Assembly (NCBI GenBank): GCA_029207755.1
Contig: JARCOQ010000016.1
Span: forward strand, 1,927,001 to 1,991,000
Source: Chamaea fasciata
Lineage: Eukaryota; Chordata; Aves; Passeriformes; Sylviidae
Direction: 5' to 3'
Length of the DNA: 64,000 nucleotides
Below the pieces are notes generated by a model. The model was given only the letters and a program-made list of their open reading frames with translations, was not told the DNA's origin and made no database searches. Position numbers and translations under genes: made by a program. Of the stretch, positions 26,991-41,019 are shown piece after piece; the stretch's first letter is position 1; every line of letters starts with the position of its first letter.

Positions 26991-29499
26991 CACATGGAGC
27001 CAGGCAACTCTTTACTTGACAAACTTCTTTAAAAACCAATAGACATCATAAGCACAAGAGCAAGTTCTATTGTTTTCTTTTACTTGCAATAAAATCTCTA
27101 TCGTCTCTGCTTTTTAATACTAAAATAGTTACCCTGCAGCCTAAAAACTCTTCACTATCTTCAGCAACAGGCAAACAGACCAAACACTGATAAAAGGCAG
27201 CTTTGCTGTTGGGAACAAAAGAAAAGGAATCCACCTGCACTGTGTGAGCAAAAGCAGGATTTCCACTGACAGAAATGGGAGGAAGTAGAGCTCTTGGGGA
27301 GCAGAACTTGCAGAACCACAAGATACATTGCAGAAGTCAACTTCATATATATCCCAAATGCTGTCTAATGCTGTCATAGGCTTGCTTATGTATATACAAA
27401 TAGAATCTTTTTAAACACATGCATGTAATATACTTTTTAAAATAAGGACACATACAAATTAATCTACAACTTAGGTTAGCCACTGACAGGTGAAAAGTAC
27501 ATATTCATTTTATTGAACTAACATTTGAGCATGAAACTAGCTATGGCTGGAGATACAGCTCACAGGCTTCAGTTGCACGGGCTAAAAAATTATGAATTAC
27601 ATTACTCTCAACATTTTCTCTAAGACAGAAACTTATCTTAGAGTTCTGTATTGTTCTCCCAATGCAACTGAGAAGTCACAACAAAGTCACTCCTCTGATC
27701 TCAGCAAAGTGCTGTGTATTCTTTCCATATGGGGTATCCAGTGTTTTAAAGGAAAGCAGAGGATATCAAGCAGTCAAGTCAGCACTCAGTGCAAAGCTAC
27801 CTGATTCAATTTCTCCTCACTTAGACAATCACTGAATTCAGGTCTTCGGTGGAACTAAAGAACCATTTCTATTTTGATGTGCCCTCTATTGGGACAACAC
27901 TTGCAAGGGGATTCTTAATTAGATCTTTTCTCAATTACTTTAATCTGCCCAGTGTAGAAGCAGCAACTGGGATTTTAAGGATGCTGCAATATTTAAATAA
28001 TTAGAGTAGTCAGTCCAGTAAATATTCATGAATTAATATTTAATCATTATTTTGAGAGACACCAATACGACACCAGCAAAGGTTCAGAAGCCAAATGTAA
28101 GCTAAATGAAAAAAGTTAAATTCTATGTGTACATAAATATACAGGGAACCCTTTCCAGTCAAGTGCTGTGACTGTATAAAGGTGTTCCTCACGAGCAGTG
28201 GGCACACTGCAGAGCTGGAGTGCTGCCCCATGGAAGCCAGCCTGTCCTGGGCATTCCTGACAGGAAGGCAGCAGCCACAAAGACAAGCAGTGGGAATGGA
28301 CAGATGAGTTCAAAAGATCCTTGCTAAAAGGAAAAAAAAAAAAAAATCTATCTCATGCAAGAAAAACCAGTTTGACATTGCAAATCTTGGTATGTACAGC
28401 TACGTAGAAAATACTGAGCAAATCACAAACCAGGCTGATATATGGGGAACATGTTTTAAAATTACAAAACCTGAACAGCTCAAATGTTAGCAATACAGTT
28501 GAAATTTGTACGTTTTAAAGAAATTGATCTGCAGATTAAAAAAGAATTAAAATATACGCTGAGCACATGACATTTCTCTCATACCCAAAACACAAGGGAA
28601 CAAACATATGTCTTGTTTTACTCAAACAAAGCATTGATGAATTGAAGAAAGAACTCTTATTGTTGACAGGATTACTCATAAAGATTTTCACAATTATTTG
28701 TTACCAGCCCTGAAAGATCTTTAGCAGAAGATACACAGCATGGGGACTAGTATAATACATGGACTCTTACAAGCATTATTATTTTCCTTCAGTAAATAAT
28801 CTAATTTGATTCAAAGCAACATTTATAAAACAAATTATTCTCTTCCGTGCTTTATTTTAGTTCTAACTTACTAAATTCAAATGTTAAACTAATACGCTGA
28901 AAATGAGGTTACCAAGCTCAAAGGCAAATACACACTCTTCTTTGAAATTGTAAAAAGGTTACTTGTCCAAAGCAGTATTCTTTCCTCTTTTCAGTTATTT
29001 TTCAGCTAATTGGTTTTCTGTATATTAAATTTAGGTTTCCTCAAGCATTAAAGCTAGTTTTTAATCTTACATGCATAATTTGTTGAAATACCATGAATGA
29101 GAACTTTTAAGACAAATTGTCCCAACTGAAGGCAAACAAATGAAGGGAAGAAATGCATTACAAATGTAATGATCAACATTTTTATTACTATTAATAATAA
29201 TGGATCATAATTGTTAAATATTTTCAAATTCCACTGCTCCTTGATGAATATATATAAAATAATATTTGATTTCCCCACTTTTTAAAATCCTCATTCGGCT
29301 GAAATTCTGCTTTCTTTTTGCATTTTCCCAATGTCAAACTCTGCAAATTTGCATTTGAACCTGACCTCCCTGACTTCTACTGCAGTAAACAGGAAAAATA
29401 TGCATGAAAATTAATACTTCTCTGTATTTCATTCTACTTTACTCTCTTCTAGTTAAGTTCCTTCCCCTGAGATCCAACAATTTGCATAGCAAAGCACTG

Positions 29500-29720
29500 G
29501 ACAGTATTTTGTCAATGCGCAGGAGTGATTCCAGGTCATTCTGCAGAATATGGTGTCCTCTTGTTGTCCTGGAGGTCCCCTAAATCTGGGACACGGAACT
29601 GAACACGAAATTCAGTGCTGGTTTCAATTCCAGCAAGACCTCTGGATGCCTCTGACATTTACAACGAGCACATCACCTTCATTAGCCCCCCAGTACAGAG
29701 TGCACTGAAGGGACACAGTG
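29500..29720 (-). mobile_element. Doubtful CR1 relic
   Basis: GGGACACGGAACTGAACACG and the following AAATTCAGTGCTGG faintly resemble the antisense CR1 segment GGGCCCAAAACTGAACACAG. The segment is GC-richer than its surroundings. Similarity is weak, so this may be unrelated single-copy DNA. Confidence 0.25.
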
Positions 29721-30401
29721 AATAAACTCATTCAGGTACTGACCTGAAGGATATAAAAGCATCAATGCCATTTCCCAAAGGCTGAAAAATAATAATTTTT
29801 AGCTGTTTACACGTGGAGGACTAGTTTTTACCAGTATGTTATTTGGACATCTAATAACACTGAGGAGTTGCAAAGGATATGAAAACCATAGATTAATGTA
29901 AGAGATACTTTTGTTAGCAGAATTCAGCTACTGAAACTGTTCTTTAGGCACTGATTTAAGACTGTATTGATTAATCTAGAAGTGAGAAGACAGCTCCAAT
30001 TCTATCAAAACCAGCAAAAGTAATATCAGAGAGAAAAACTATCTGTTGAAATCTAACTGCATATTTAAAGGTCAACGTGCTTTGGTAGCCACTAAATTTA
30101 AAAAGCAGTATTGAAAAAAGTAGTACTGGCATTATCTCTTCTAATGTTTATTACCAGACACTTCCATGTGTAACATCCTGCACAAATCCTCATCCTAAAC
30201 TGAAAGTTCTGCAGAATTCCAAGACAGAGTTCCCACATGAATTAATTAATTTTATACTAATTTTTTTAACCTTCCTTCTAAGCCTTCAACTGTTCAGATG
30301 GCACGGCCATCTCAGGACCTTTAACCCATCTCAGTTAGACACAGGGCACAATTATTTTCCAAGGATTCCTGCACAAAGTGGTACAAATTCCAAAGGGCAA
30401 T

Positions 30402-30416
30402 ACACACACACACACA
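30402..30416. repeat. (CA)n microsatellite
   Basis: About seven CA units after GCAATA. Confidence 0.9.
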
Positions 30417-32415
30417 GAGAACAGCCCCACTAAAAGGACAAAAATCTGCCTGCACAATGTGCTTTGCAAATAAACCCCTGTGTGACAAACTGAGCCTTGC
30501 ACAGCTGAGGTGAAAGCGTCACTCTGTGACTTGCCAGGTCACAGCCAAACCACTGCGCCACGTCTCCTCACAGGAATCTTTCAGGAGTGCAAGGGATGGC
30601 ACCCACTTCACACTGTAAAGAAAAAACCCTTTGGCTGAGATCTGATAAGTGGTTGTGGGTTTATGCAAGATTAAGGTAGAATTTTGGCTCAAAGCTAAAG
30701 CACCGAAAGAATAAGCAATGCAAATTTGTTAATGAGTTGCTCAACTGATAATTTCGTATGCATCAATTGTGCAACTGAAGTTGTAACTCAATTAGTATTT
30801 AAAGTAATTAAGGATGAAAGAGTATCAAAAAAGCTTAAAAGGCGTCTTTTGTAATTTACTGAAGTGGCTGATACTCCATCACTTCAAAAAAGGAGAATTA
30901 GTTATGTAACAAAGAGGAAAATGCCTGGTTTCCATTACGAAACCGTCCAGTAAAATTAAATGAAAATGCATATCTTCTAATAGATGAAAAAAAAAAAGGC
31001 AGAAAAGCTCTTATAAGTACTTCCATTTCCTCAGTCAGCAGGCAATGAACTCCATTAACTGGACCTTATGCCAAGCAAACAGACCTCTGGATTTTATTGA
31101 TAAATTTCATCTATATTTGTTTCACCACCACCCACCCCAGAAGATGTGCATCACCGCCATTTCACATGCGCCAAACTCACCTACTCATTTTTACAAAATA
31201 CCTGGGAAATCACTGGAAGTCAAAGTTACTATCTTTAGACATTCATAATCCACAGTCACTGACATCTGGATGCCAACAAGGAATTTCTAAATTTTTTTCC
31301 ATTTATTTTTCAAAATTTATATTACTTCATACAAATTAGCAATGATTGTCTTTCTAATGCAGACAAAGGACAATTGTGGCATTTTAATAATATGTGTACT
31401 TCTGTGGTCTGAAACCAAACACAGTGTCATGAAGATCTGAGTTTTGCGGTCATTATGTCAGCTGACTTTTGATGACTACACTATAGTTGGAGCTTCTTAA
31501 ATATTTAATACAAGAACTCAGTGATACAAAGGCAAAAAAAAATTGTAAAAAGAGAAAATCCTATGTAAAAGCTAAGAAATTTGATTAACCTTAGGAACTC
31601 TAATTTAAAAACCCAGCAGTTTAGTAAGTATGTTTTTAGTCATAAGCACAATTTACATCTCCGACATATTGGAGATTTTACTTGTGATAGCTAAATAAAA
31701 TTTTCAGATAATTCCTGCGCTGCAAAGGAAAATTACTTCAATTACTTCTCAATCTTTATTGGACTTGTGGCGTACATTGCAATGTGTATTTACACTCTTG
31801 ATCAGTTTAAAATTTTGATGACTAAGATTTTTATTACATAGTACTACATATTTACTACATACATACTGCAATATTTACTGTTTCATTTCAAAATCTCTAT
31901 AGATAGGAAAACACAAATTCCCATTTTAAAATGGCAAGGCTAAGACACAAAGAGACAGATTATAGGAATTAAGCACCTAAATGTCTTTAAAAAGCTGGTT
32001 TAAAGAACTTTAAAGTCTTGGGAAGAGTGCAGGAAATTCAAGGAATTTAGACTGATACTTTTTGAAATTTACATAAATATTTAATTAATTACTCACCAGT
32101 GTTAATTGCTGGCATTTTTTTGGAGAGAAATGGAGAACAGACTTCATTCTACATATAGGGCTGTCCACTACAGTTCTTGAGGGTCTGTGCATTTGTGTCA
32201 TCAATATTTCATTCAATAAAACTTCTCAGTGAGTGGAAATACCAATCAATGCATTACCTACATCAGTGAATCTCCAGCTGGTAGGGGGAAAGTCTATAAA
32301 AATATCAGGGACTGGCAGGTGTGAAAATATTTGTAAGTCACCTCATTTTTTGTGTATAGATAAGAGAGGTTTTTTTCCCCCAGCTTTTACCAATAGTGTG
32401 AGTTCTTTCAAGTAC

Positions 32416-32556
32416 CTTGTTTCCAATGGCCTTTTTTGGTGGGAAGTTAAAAGTCCTCACTTGCTGGTACTTATTCTGTAATTTATGGTGCAAGCTTCTG
32501 AACTCGGCGTATCTCCGATAGACATTCCACTCGTCATCCTTTATCCTTATATAAAC
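32416..32556 (-). CDS. SNX29: SNX29 coding exon (PX domain core)
   Basis: A 141-nt exon of 47 codons, phase 0 at both ends. It begins VYIRIKDDEWNVYRRYAEFR and ends VRTFNFPPKKAIGNK. The Tyr-Arg-Arg-Tyr-x-Glu-Phe motif is the PX signature in which Arg contacts the 3-phosphate of the lipid. Leu-His-His-Lys-Leu is the following helix, and Pro-Pro-Lys-Lys belongs to the membrane-contacting loop. The acceptor is TTTGCAG ending at 32557. The donor, GTACTT from 32415, is poor compared with the GTAAGT-like donors elsewhere; reading past it adds 25 residues before a stop. Skipping the exon keeps frame but removes the lipid site. The pieces match mammalian SNX29 with a few substitutions. Confidence 0.98.
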
Positions 32557-35500
32557 CTGCAAAATCCAGACAGGGAAAGGAATACTGTAAAGACAAACAG
32601 GGCTGATGTGTGTCCTTCATTCCTCAAAGCCTCCCGGCTCAGCACCTTCACATGAGGCACCACAAGCACCAGGATCCCACAGCCACAGATCCATGTCTGG
32701 CTGCATTTGCTGTTGTACAGGTCATTAACCTCATCCTCTCCCTTCTCCCTTCTCCTCCTCTTTCTCTTATTTTAATCAAGACAAACACAGCTTGCTCATT
32801 TTAACATGACTCTGGGGCAACCATGGCAGCACTTCTGGTTACCATGGTTTCCAGCATAATCTACCACCCAGTGACCAAAGGAAAAAAAATAATTTAATAC
32901 CACTATGAAATTGATTTCTATGTCCTCAACAGAGTTTTTCAACTTTGTAAATTAGCTTTGTGGCATCACAATTGCAAAACCTAATTTTATCCGAAGTATG
33001 AAACTTAATTTACTTCCTAACAAAATAACATTGAAAACTAAACTAGAAATTTTATTGTTTGGAAAATAAACACAGCTCATTCTTTCTGCTTGTATAGGAC
33101 ATTAAGTATAATTTTACACAGCTGTAGTTTTTGTGATTCTGTTTTTGTTTGCTGCTCATTATTTCATGAGCCTATTACCAATTACATGCTAAATATTCAC
33201 TTTCTCTAGGAAAATGTCATGCAGAAGTGAAATATACTTACAGAAAACTGAGATTTCACTCTTTCCTAGGGAATGACACAGTTTAAAAGAATGCTGAACC
33301 AGCATAAGTCAGAAACTATAAACCAAGCATCAGAACTTAAATCCAGAGTGACCTTTCCCTTTGCTCCTTCAATGGAATCTGTAGTTTATTCATTCTTTTG
33401 TGTGTTCGTGTGTGTTAATAGCCTCAATATTTTACATCAGGAATTAAGCTGGAACAGTGCTGACGACACTGCCTTGCAGCTCCAAAACCCCCCAGTAATT
33501 TACTAGTAAACTGTAAGGCAAATATCAGGAGAACACTAACATAAAAAAGAAACACCAACCACCATCACACAAAGAGTGGGCAGTAACAACTGCATTTTTG
33601 TGGAAATTAGATAAAAATAAAATTTGGGTTTTGATGTGGCCAATTTCAACAGTGAATTGCAGCTTTTCCTGGTGACTGAAACATGGTCCTTCTCCCTGAA
33701 GTACTGCAAGTCCTTTGGAGAAAAAATGCAATTTTTGTAAGGACTGGTGGTATTTCAGAGATGAAGTGAATGTCTTCTCCCACAAAAGCTGCCCATGCTT
33801 TGGTCTTTGTGAAGTTCTCTTTCAGGCACCTAGTTTCTCAAATTTATAGGAGGCTTCTTTGCAACAAAATACAATGTATTATGCAGATATCATGTTAATT
33901 TTGTCAAATTAGAATATTTCAGTATAGAAAACACTAAGACATTTTCTACAGGAAGACTATAATTCAAAAAAAGGAATACTGTAATTGCAAAATTAGCACA
34001 TTTGAATTTAAAAGATTTGGAGTACTGTGAATTACAAATGCATATGTAAACAAAAATTCAACTAGTTTTGGTAACAAGAATTCAGATATTGTAATGATGG
34101 AACCACAGTAGTAAGTCTGCGAGAAGTATTCAGATTTCTTTTTCACTTTGAAAACAAAGCCAGGATAATTAAACACCTACGGGACCATCTGTTTTAACAA
34201 TTGAGTACATCTCTGAAGGCAAATGAAGGAATATATGAAATGCAACTATTTTGCATAATTCTAATCAAAATTATTTAACGTAGTAAAAACTATATTAAAA
34301 TCTTTATTCACCCAGCTCTAACCCCTCTCCCTGCCTATTCTCATTTCAACCAGTATATTGTTTGGAATTCTGTATACATTCCCAAGATTCATGTTTCAAT
34401 TTCCCTGTGGGGGCAACGATGACAGAAAAAAAGTTGAAATTATTTTTAACTAAGTTAATTAATATGGAAATCTTCACTTAACTAAGCACTTATCTTTGCA
34501 CATGTGATTTGGTGAATCATGCAGTTCAACATTACCTGTTCAGCTGCACACTGCAATCAAAGCTTTTCAGGAGTGCAAAAACATAGACTGATTTCTTATA
34601 AAAATTATTGGAAAATTTCTTACTGTTCTTCTATGTACCTAGCTATTGAGTTCATTTAGACAGCAAGAAAAGGCAACACTTGAAGCCCTGTGCCATATTG
34701 AATTTATTGACAATCAACTAATAGACTATGAAAGGTACATTAAAGCTCATGATGCAGCACACATTTAAACTTTTATTATCTCAGAGGGGAATACTATTCC
34801 CAAGCCAAGGGATTGCTACACACTTAATGCAAATCCAGTTGGGAAATCAAACTAAGTAAATACTAAAAATAAAATTATTTGGATAAACTTATCGTAGTCA
34901 CTGAAGGCATATAGTTAGCTTAGGGCTATGTTAGAGAAAGTTAAAATGACTGTTCTCAGGCTTGTTCTCAGATCAATTTAAAAGATGAATTCTAAATCAT
35001 TTCATTTCCTTTCTGATGCCCCTGTTTCCCTGATATCATCCAATTCCTAACCTACTTAAATAATTTTCAGGGTCATGAAAATGTACAGACTAAATCAAAA
35101 TCACCGCTAGAATATTTACTTGTAGACAAAAGATTTCACTTTAATATTGTCTTGAATGTAAAAAAAAATTAATTAAGTAGTTTCTGTTTGTAATTTAGGA
35201 GCACTTTCCACTTGGGTCTCCTGTGTAAAAATTGATTGGTAACCTTTCTGTAGCTGTGAGGTACAGCAGCACTAAGAAAAACTTCAGTTAATAACTATGT
35301 TTAATGAATTAGTCCGTTATTTTCTCATCACAAACATGTCTGAAGTCAGAGATTTGGAGAGCAATAGCAGTAGCAGTAGTAATTTAATAGTGTTTATCAG
35401 TCTACTACCTGCTAACTTAGTATTACCCAAATGCTGAAAATCTTCAGAGAATCAATGTGAATGCACAAGTTGAACGATTGCATACTGAAATGAAAAATCC

Positions 35501-35578
35501 TGCTCCCATGGTACTGGGGTCTGAGCCAAAAGTTTCTGAATAGGTTAAGAATCTTTAAGCAGTTCTGAGTCAAAAATG

Positions 35579-35601
35579 CTGTTAGCAAGTCCTGCTAACA
35601 G
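35579..35601. repeat. Perfect hairpin, 9-bp stem
   Basis: CTGTTAGCA (35579-35587), loop AGTCC, TGCTAACAG (35593-35601). It lies just left of the unexplained 192-codon frame at 35623-36201. No T run follows and no function is implied. Confidence 0.8.
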
Positions 35602-36415
35602 ACTGGTACCAACTGGCACAGTTCACCACCACTTCCTTAGAAAAGCCTGTGGAAAATAAGGGACGACCGCCAAAATTCCCACTTGCTCCAGCTCCAGTGT
35701 ACACAGACCAAGTGCCTGTGACCAACACTCGTCCTTCTGACCTGCACAAGTCCCAGGTGCGTGCTTCTCTTCTCCGATGCAAAACATAGATTGGTATATT
35801 GAGGGTTGACTTTTGTGTCTCTCTCCACAGCAGCAAGAGATACTGACTGAGATATTACAGACCCTTCTCCTGTTGCAATGACATCCCTGGCTGTAGAATT
35901 CCAGACAAGGCATCAGGAAAGAATATTCCTGAAGCGAAGTTACTCCTGAACCTTGCCTGCAAATGTGACTCACATTTCCTGGAAGGATGGTCTGAATATA
36001 GAATGAAAAATGAACTCTAAGACAGAACTCTGTTGATGGGAGCTCCACAAATACAAAAGTGCTGAAGTCAATGTCCTTGTGAGTCCATGGCCCATTCCAG
36101 AGGGAAGGGAATAATGGCAAGGGAAGGTGAGCAATGAAAACTCTACTAAACCACGTATAAAAATGGCACAAGATATAAGAGAATTCAGGACATTTCAGCA
36201 ACAGAACACTTCAAAGGACAGAGAGAATACTGAGAATGTCTGCAAAGAATCCGTCCTAGGCTGCACAAGGTCATAGTTTTGAGCATGGAAAAAAATGATG
36301 GACAGCATAAGGAATGCAAAAGAGACTGATCTGCCCTAAGGAAGCTCCTGTGACATTTACCAGCTAAATAAGCATTTCAAGGGGATAAAAAAGGGTGAGA
36401 GAAAAACGATTACTT

Positions 36416-36447
36416 CTGTATTACTGTAATTTCACTGTATTACTGTA
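36416..36447 (+). repeat. 13-bp direct repeat
   Basis: CTGTATTACTGTA at 36416-36428 and again at 36435-36447. Confidence 0.8.
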
Positions 36448-38794
36448 TTTCTAACATCCTTTCCCTCACTAATAAAAAAGGGTTTTCTGGAGATCCTCTT
36501 GTTTGTTACATACTTCCGAATCAATGCCCAAACGTGGGACAAGAACAAAGGAAAATTAGCAACTGGTTTGGTAGAGACAACCCAATCAGCAAGAACACAA
36601 AACCAGAACATGATAATTGGCACCATTATTTCTTGATGCTAACTCAGCATAGCTTGACTGGTGAATATTTCCCTTACACTTGCTTTTAAATAACACTACA
36701 AATCTTGGAGTACCATTGGTCCATAGTTTTAGACAGTGGATAATAGGTTTTTATAATTCTTAAAACTCCGGTTCAACTTCAATGTTCATCTCAATTAGTC
36801 AGGAACATGAAGTTAAAGGGATTTTGATTAAAGTTTACCATTTAAGAAATAACTGTTTTCAGGGGATTGGAAATATCTTCTTTCCTGTTAGAAAAGCACA
36901 CTATGAAATGGGAGTAACGTATTTCAATCTACTTAGGTTTTATCAAAATTATGTACTTCTGCACTCAAAACATATAGAAGTAAGAAGTATTCATGAAAAA
37001 AAAAAAAAGAATCAGTTTCATTTCACTTCAGGACAATGGGATCCTGTTAAGAATATAAATTCAAGCTCAATTCTCCAAAGTTACCTCTGAAGAGTGAGAA
37101 ATGAATACAAATGCAAGTTATATTTTGAGACAGCTGCAGGCCTGCATTTATGGCTAAGTTCCCCCTTTGAAAACGATCCAATTTAAGAATTTTCTGCATA
37201 ATGAAAAACAAATGGAACAATGAAACTTTTCAGCTGTGATAGGAGCAGCTTTTTGTGTGTCATAGAGACATAACAGGAATTAGAGTGAATAAGCTTTTAT
37301 TTCAATATGACCATTTTATCCACTTGCACAAAGACTACAAATACTTGAATATAATTTATGTTAAATCTTCAAGTTTCTGTTACTTAGTTCATAAAAATGA
37401 ACAATGCAATGTCAAATATATGACACAACACATATCAAAGCATGAACCTTAAATACAGCCAATATTGTTCCACTAAAGAGAAAAATGTCACACATTTTAG
37501 GCTTATCCACCCAAATACAGACATGCAGCGTAATGATCACTGTGCTTCTGCAGTCATATTTCTGCTTCTATTCACCAAGACAGCACTAAAGTGACTGGCC
37601 ACTAGAGAATAAAGGCAGCACTGCCTCTACTTTTGCTGCATGGAATCAATATTTTTTGTCTTTTTATATATAAATCAAATCAGCACAAAAAAAAAAAAAA
37701 ACACTCAATAGCATAATACGCTCCTTTTGACAGTGAAATATGACTAATAATAACCCAAGATAATTAATGTCGTTTCACAAACATGCACTTTGAACCGTAC
37801 AGTCATTGCAATGCATGACAACCACTGCAGGGAAAGAAAGCTTCTGCAGAAGAGAAAATAGGTAAAATGACAATAGTGCTGCCTTTTTCTCCAAATGGAA
37901 TATTTTGGGTGCTCAGGCAAGGGAAAGGAGGCTACCTCATCAATCAGTTTCTAAAACATATAATTAGTATTTCTTTTAGATAGTTATTGAAAATAAATTA
38001 TTTGCCTCTTTCTGCAGTAGTTACTAAATAATCTGAAAAGAGAAGTTCTACTTTACTTTCCTAGGATTTTTTGCATCCAGCACTTCAATAAACAAATCAA
38101 TGTAGTAAAGTGTAATTCTGTTTCCTTTAGAAAAAGAAATAGTTACAAAAGTCTCCAAGGACTGATCTCATCTTTGTAAACTTCCTCCATCTCAGTTATT
38201 GAAATTTTTTTCTGCTTAATGCTTCCTCTTATGCTTTTTGATACATCCTTGGGTCCCACCGCAGGAAAAGTGGGATATCCAGCCTTTTTGGCTCACACAC
38301 TCTCAAATCACTCTGAGAATGCCCTGAACCACATCTTTCGTTCAAATTCTCCCAATCATTCCAGTTCATTTTCTTCTCTACTTGCCCTGAGCTGCACTGA
38401 AATGGAATATGATTAGAAGACTATTTATTTCTCCTTTTCGCCTGCTTAGTGCTGCAGCTGCTGAAGTCATCCAATTCATCCTGAATCAGGAAATAAAATG
38501 CAACTTAGGGTTTAATTTTTTTGGGTTTAGTTTGTCACTTACCTTTCAACTCTTAATTGCCAGTCCACTGCCTTCCATTTTCACCCTTCGAGGAAAACCA
38601 AGGCCATGCTGGCTTGTGGTTAACTTCAAGTTCAACTCGCCCAGCTGGCAGATCCTGGACTGTGCTTTCCCTGTTTCAACCCTCACTCAAAGTATTTCCT
38701 GGGCACTGTCCTCCACAAACATTTCTGGGTATCAGATACTGTTCTCCTCCATCTCTTTTATGTTGTGTTTCTGTGAAAATTCCTCTCTCTCCAG

Positions 38795-39216
38795 TGCAAG
38801 GACACTGAGGGGCTGGAGCGTGGCCAGAGAAGGGAAGGGAGCTGGGGAGGGGCTGGAGCACAAGCTGGAGAAAAGGAGGCTCAGGGGGAACCTCCTCACT
38901 CTCCTCAACTCCCTGACAGCAGCCTGGAGCCAGGTGGGGGACAGGCTCTGCCCCCAGGGAACAGGGACAGGACAAGAGGGAACAGCCTCGGGCTGTGCCA
39001 GGGGAGGTTTACACTGAGTGTCAGGGAAAACTTCATGGAAAAGGCTGGCCAGCACAGGCTGCCCACACCAGGAGAGGAGTCACCACACCTGGAAGAATTG
39101 AAAAGCCATGAGGATGTGGCTTCTGGGGACATGGGTTAGTGGTGGCCTTGGCACCACCTGGGGAACAGTTGGACTCAATCTTAGAGGTGTTTTCCAACCT
39201 AAATAATCCTGTGATA
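38795..39216 (+). mobile_element. CR1 LINE, 5'-truncated 3' end
   Basis: This is the 3' portion of a CR1 retrotransposon. Diagnostic phrases in order are GAGGGGCTGGAGC, CTGGAGAAAAGGAGGCTCAG, GCTGTGCCAGGGGAGGTTTA, GGCTGCCCACACCAGGAG, a CTGGAAGAATTGAAAAG stretch and the ending TTGGACTCAATCTTAGAGGT, TTTTCCAACCTAAAT, AATCCTGTGATAAA. The last words are the CR1 3' end, with a decayed terminal 8-bp repeat. It is severely 5'-truncated, as CR1 copies usually are. It lies in an SNX29 intron, antisense to the gene. The left limit is approximate. Confidence 0.93.
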
Positions 39217-41019
39217 AAAGCCCTTTCATAGGAAAGTGTATTGTCTCCCTTCACAGAAGTAGTGCAGAGGAAAGCATCAGGTTTTAAAACATCATGTAAA
39301 GTAATATAAAAAGAAATATTACAAGCAAATGTGTCAGTCAATACTAAACAGCAAGACTGAAGATAGTCAAAGGAATAAAGAAACTGTAAGAAATGTTTAT
39401 TGATTATAGTCTTAGGGTGTCCTATTCATATGCAAATAGTAAGTCGTCTGATTAGCATATTAATCTTTAAACTTATTTGGTTTATAATGTAAAGTGTTCA
39501 CTGCTCTGCAAACAAGGCGGATTTGCAAGAAGCCATTTAAATATTGATATCACTTTAGGAATCATAAAATCTCAGTTTCATTATCTTAAGTGTCAGGCAT
39601 TGGTAATTATAGCAACAAAAGGCATGACTAATGGCATTTGCTGTACACTTCACAGGAAAGCGGAATCCATATGTATACAGAAAATAAGATACTCTACAGT
39701 TGAGAAATATGACAAAATAATATTACTGCAATAATCAGCTTGCTTCACACACTAAGAAACTGCATCTATCACCATCTAGAGGTAAAATGAAAATGCAATT
39801 TTTTTTTTAATTCTGATCTGGATTCTGTCTACATGCCCATGAATATATTAGGAAAGAAATTATTTTCTAATGGTAGGCTGGCTGAGCAATATCTGCCACA
39901 CAAAAAAGATGGGCATCAAACTGTGGAGATCACAAATAGCAATCATCAGAAAGCAACCTAGAGAAACTAGAAGAAAACAGGTTGTTTGGAAGAGAAGACT
40001 TTTGCCACTATGACCCTGGCTTTAAAAAGTCACCTAATATTTGAATTGTGTAACAGACTAGGCTTCCTTAAATGTAACTTTGAACAAAACAACTCAATTT
40101 CTCCATATATGGCTGTCCTGTAATGTTTATAACTAATCAGTCTCCCACTCAGTAATAGCCATTAGAAACTTTGTAAGAGAACAAACCTCTGAACCTTCTT
40201 TTGGATAACTGCCTAATGTTCTTGCTGGAAGACATGGCTACGAGTGTCTAGTCTGAGCTCCTGCCACAGCCTGGATAATTTCATGCAGTGAAGTCCAAAC
40301 AATCCTTATGATTTACTGAATGGTAATAAAGACATCAATTGGTCATCTAATTAATTCTTCTACTCAGGTGCAAAATTAATTGTACTAGTAATCTGTCAGT
40401 GCTAATGAATGGCAAGACAGGAGTCAAGATCTAAACCTGAAGCGAAACAAACTTGAGCAAGTACAAAGAGAGAGGATGTGCTCTGAAAACATTTAGAATG
40501 AGCTTGCCTGCACAGAAGATAAGCATCAGTTGGAAGGAAAGATATTTCGTCATCATACTTAATATTTCCATTTTAGGACTAAATTAGTCATTATTAGCAT
40601 AACATTACAAATGCAACTCATTTTTAGTTAAAATGACCTCCAAGTTTCTTGCAGCTTGCTCTTACAGCAAGGCACACTGATCTCAATGGTTCAGAAAATT
40701 CCTTGGAGAATTATGAAATGTATTTTATCCAGAACACTTAAATATGAACACAAGGTATAGTGGTATTTATTATTCCAAAATATCACTATTCAGGGATTCC
40801 CTTGGAAAGAAGTCACATCTTTGTGTCTGGATTGATTTTTCTTCCATTTAATTCGCTCAATTATTTTCTAGACCCACTAAAACTTCCAGTATTACCCCCA
40901 ATAATAAATTGTGGAGAAAACCACTGTCATGCACTTGGTTTGAAATTGCAAGGAAATAGTTTAAATGGATGCTCCAGTCTGCATTTTGAAACAGTAAAAA
41001 ATGTCTCCATTCCCTTCAT

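Larger units (their letters stand above)
18763..32415 (-). other. SNX29: SNX29 intron between the PX core and PX C-terminal exons
   Basis: A 13.65-kb intron, phase 0. It holds a GC-richer patch at about 20525-20670, an 18-nt A run at 23463-23480, an imperfect tandem repeat at 25566-25630, the hairpin cluster at 25785-25864, an AT microsatellite at 26966-26990, a possible degraded CR1 at 29500-29720 and a CA run at 30402-30416. A short ATAAAAGGAAATA-type duplication lies at 22453-22482. No open stretch in it looks like a gene. Confidence 0.85.

Noticed and set aside
32821..32860. Inverted CCATGG motifs (AACCATGG...CCATGGTT)
   Set aside because: The arms are short and self-palindromic with a 15-nt spacer; too weak to call a structure.
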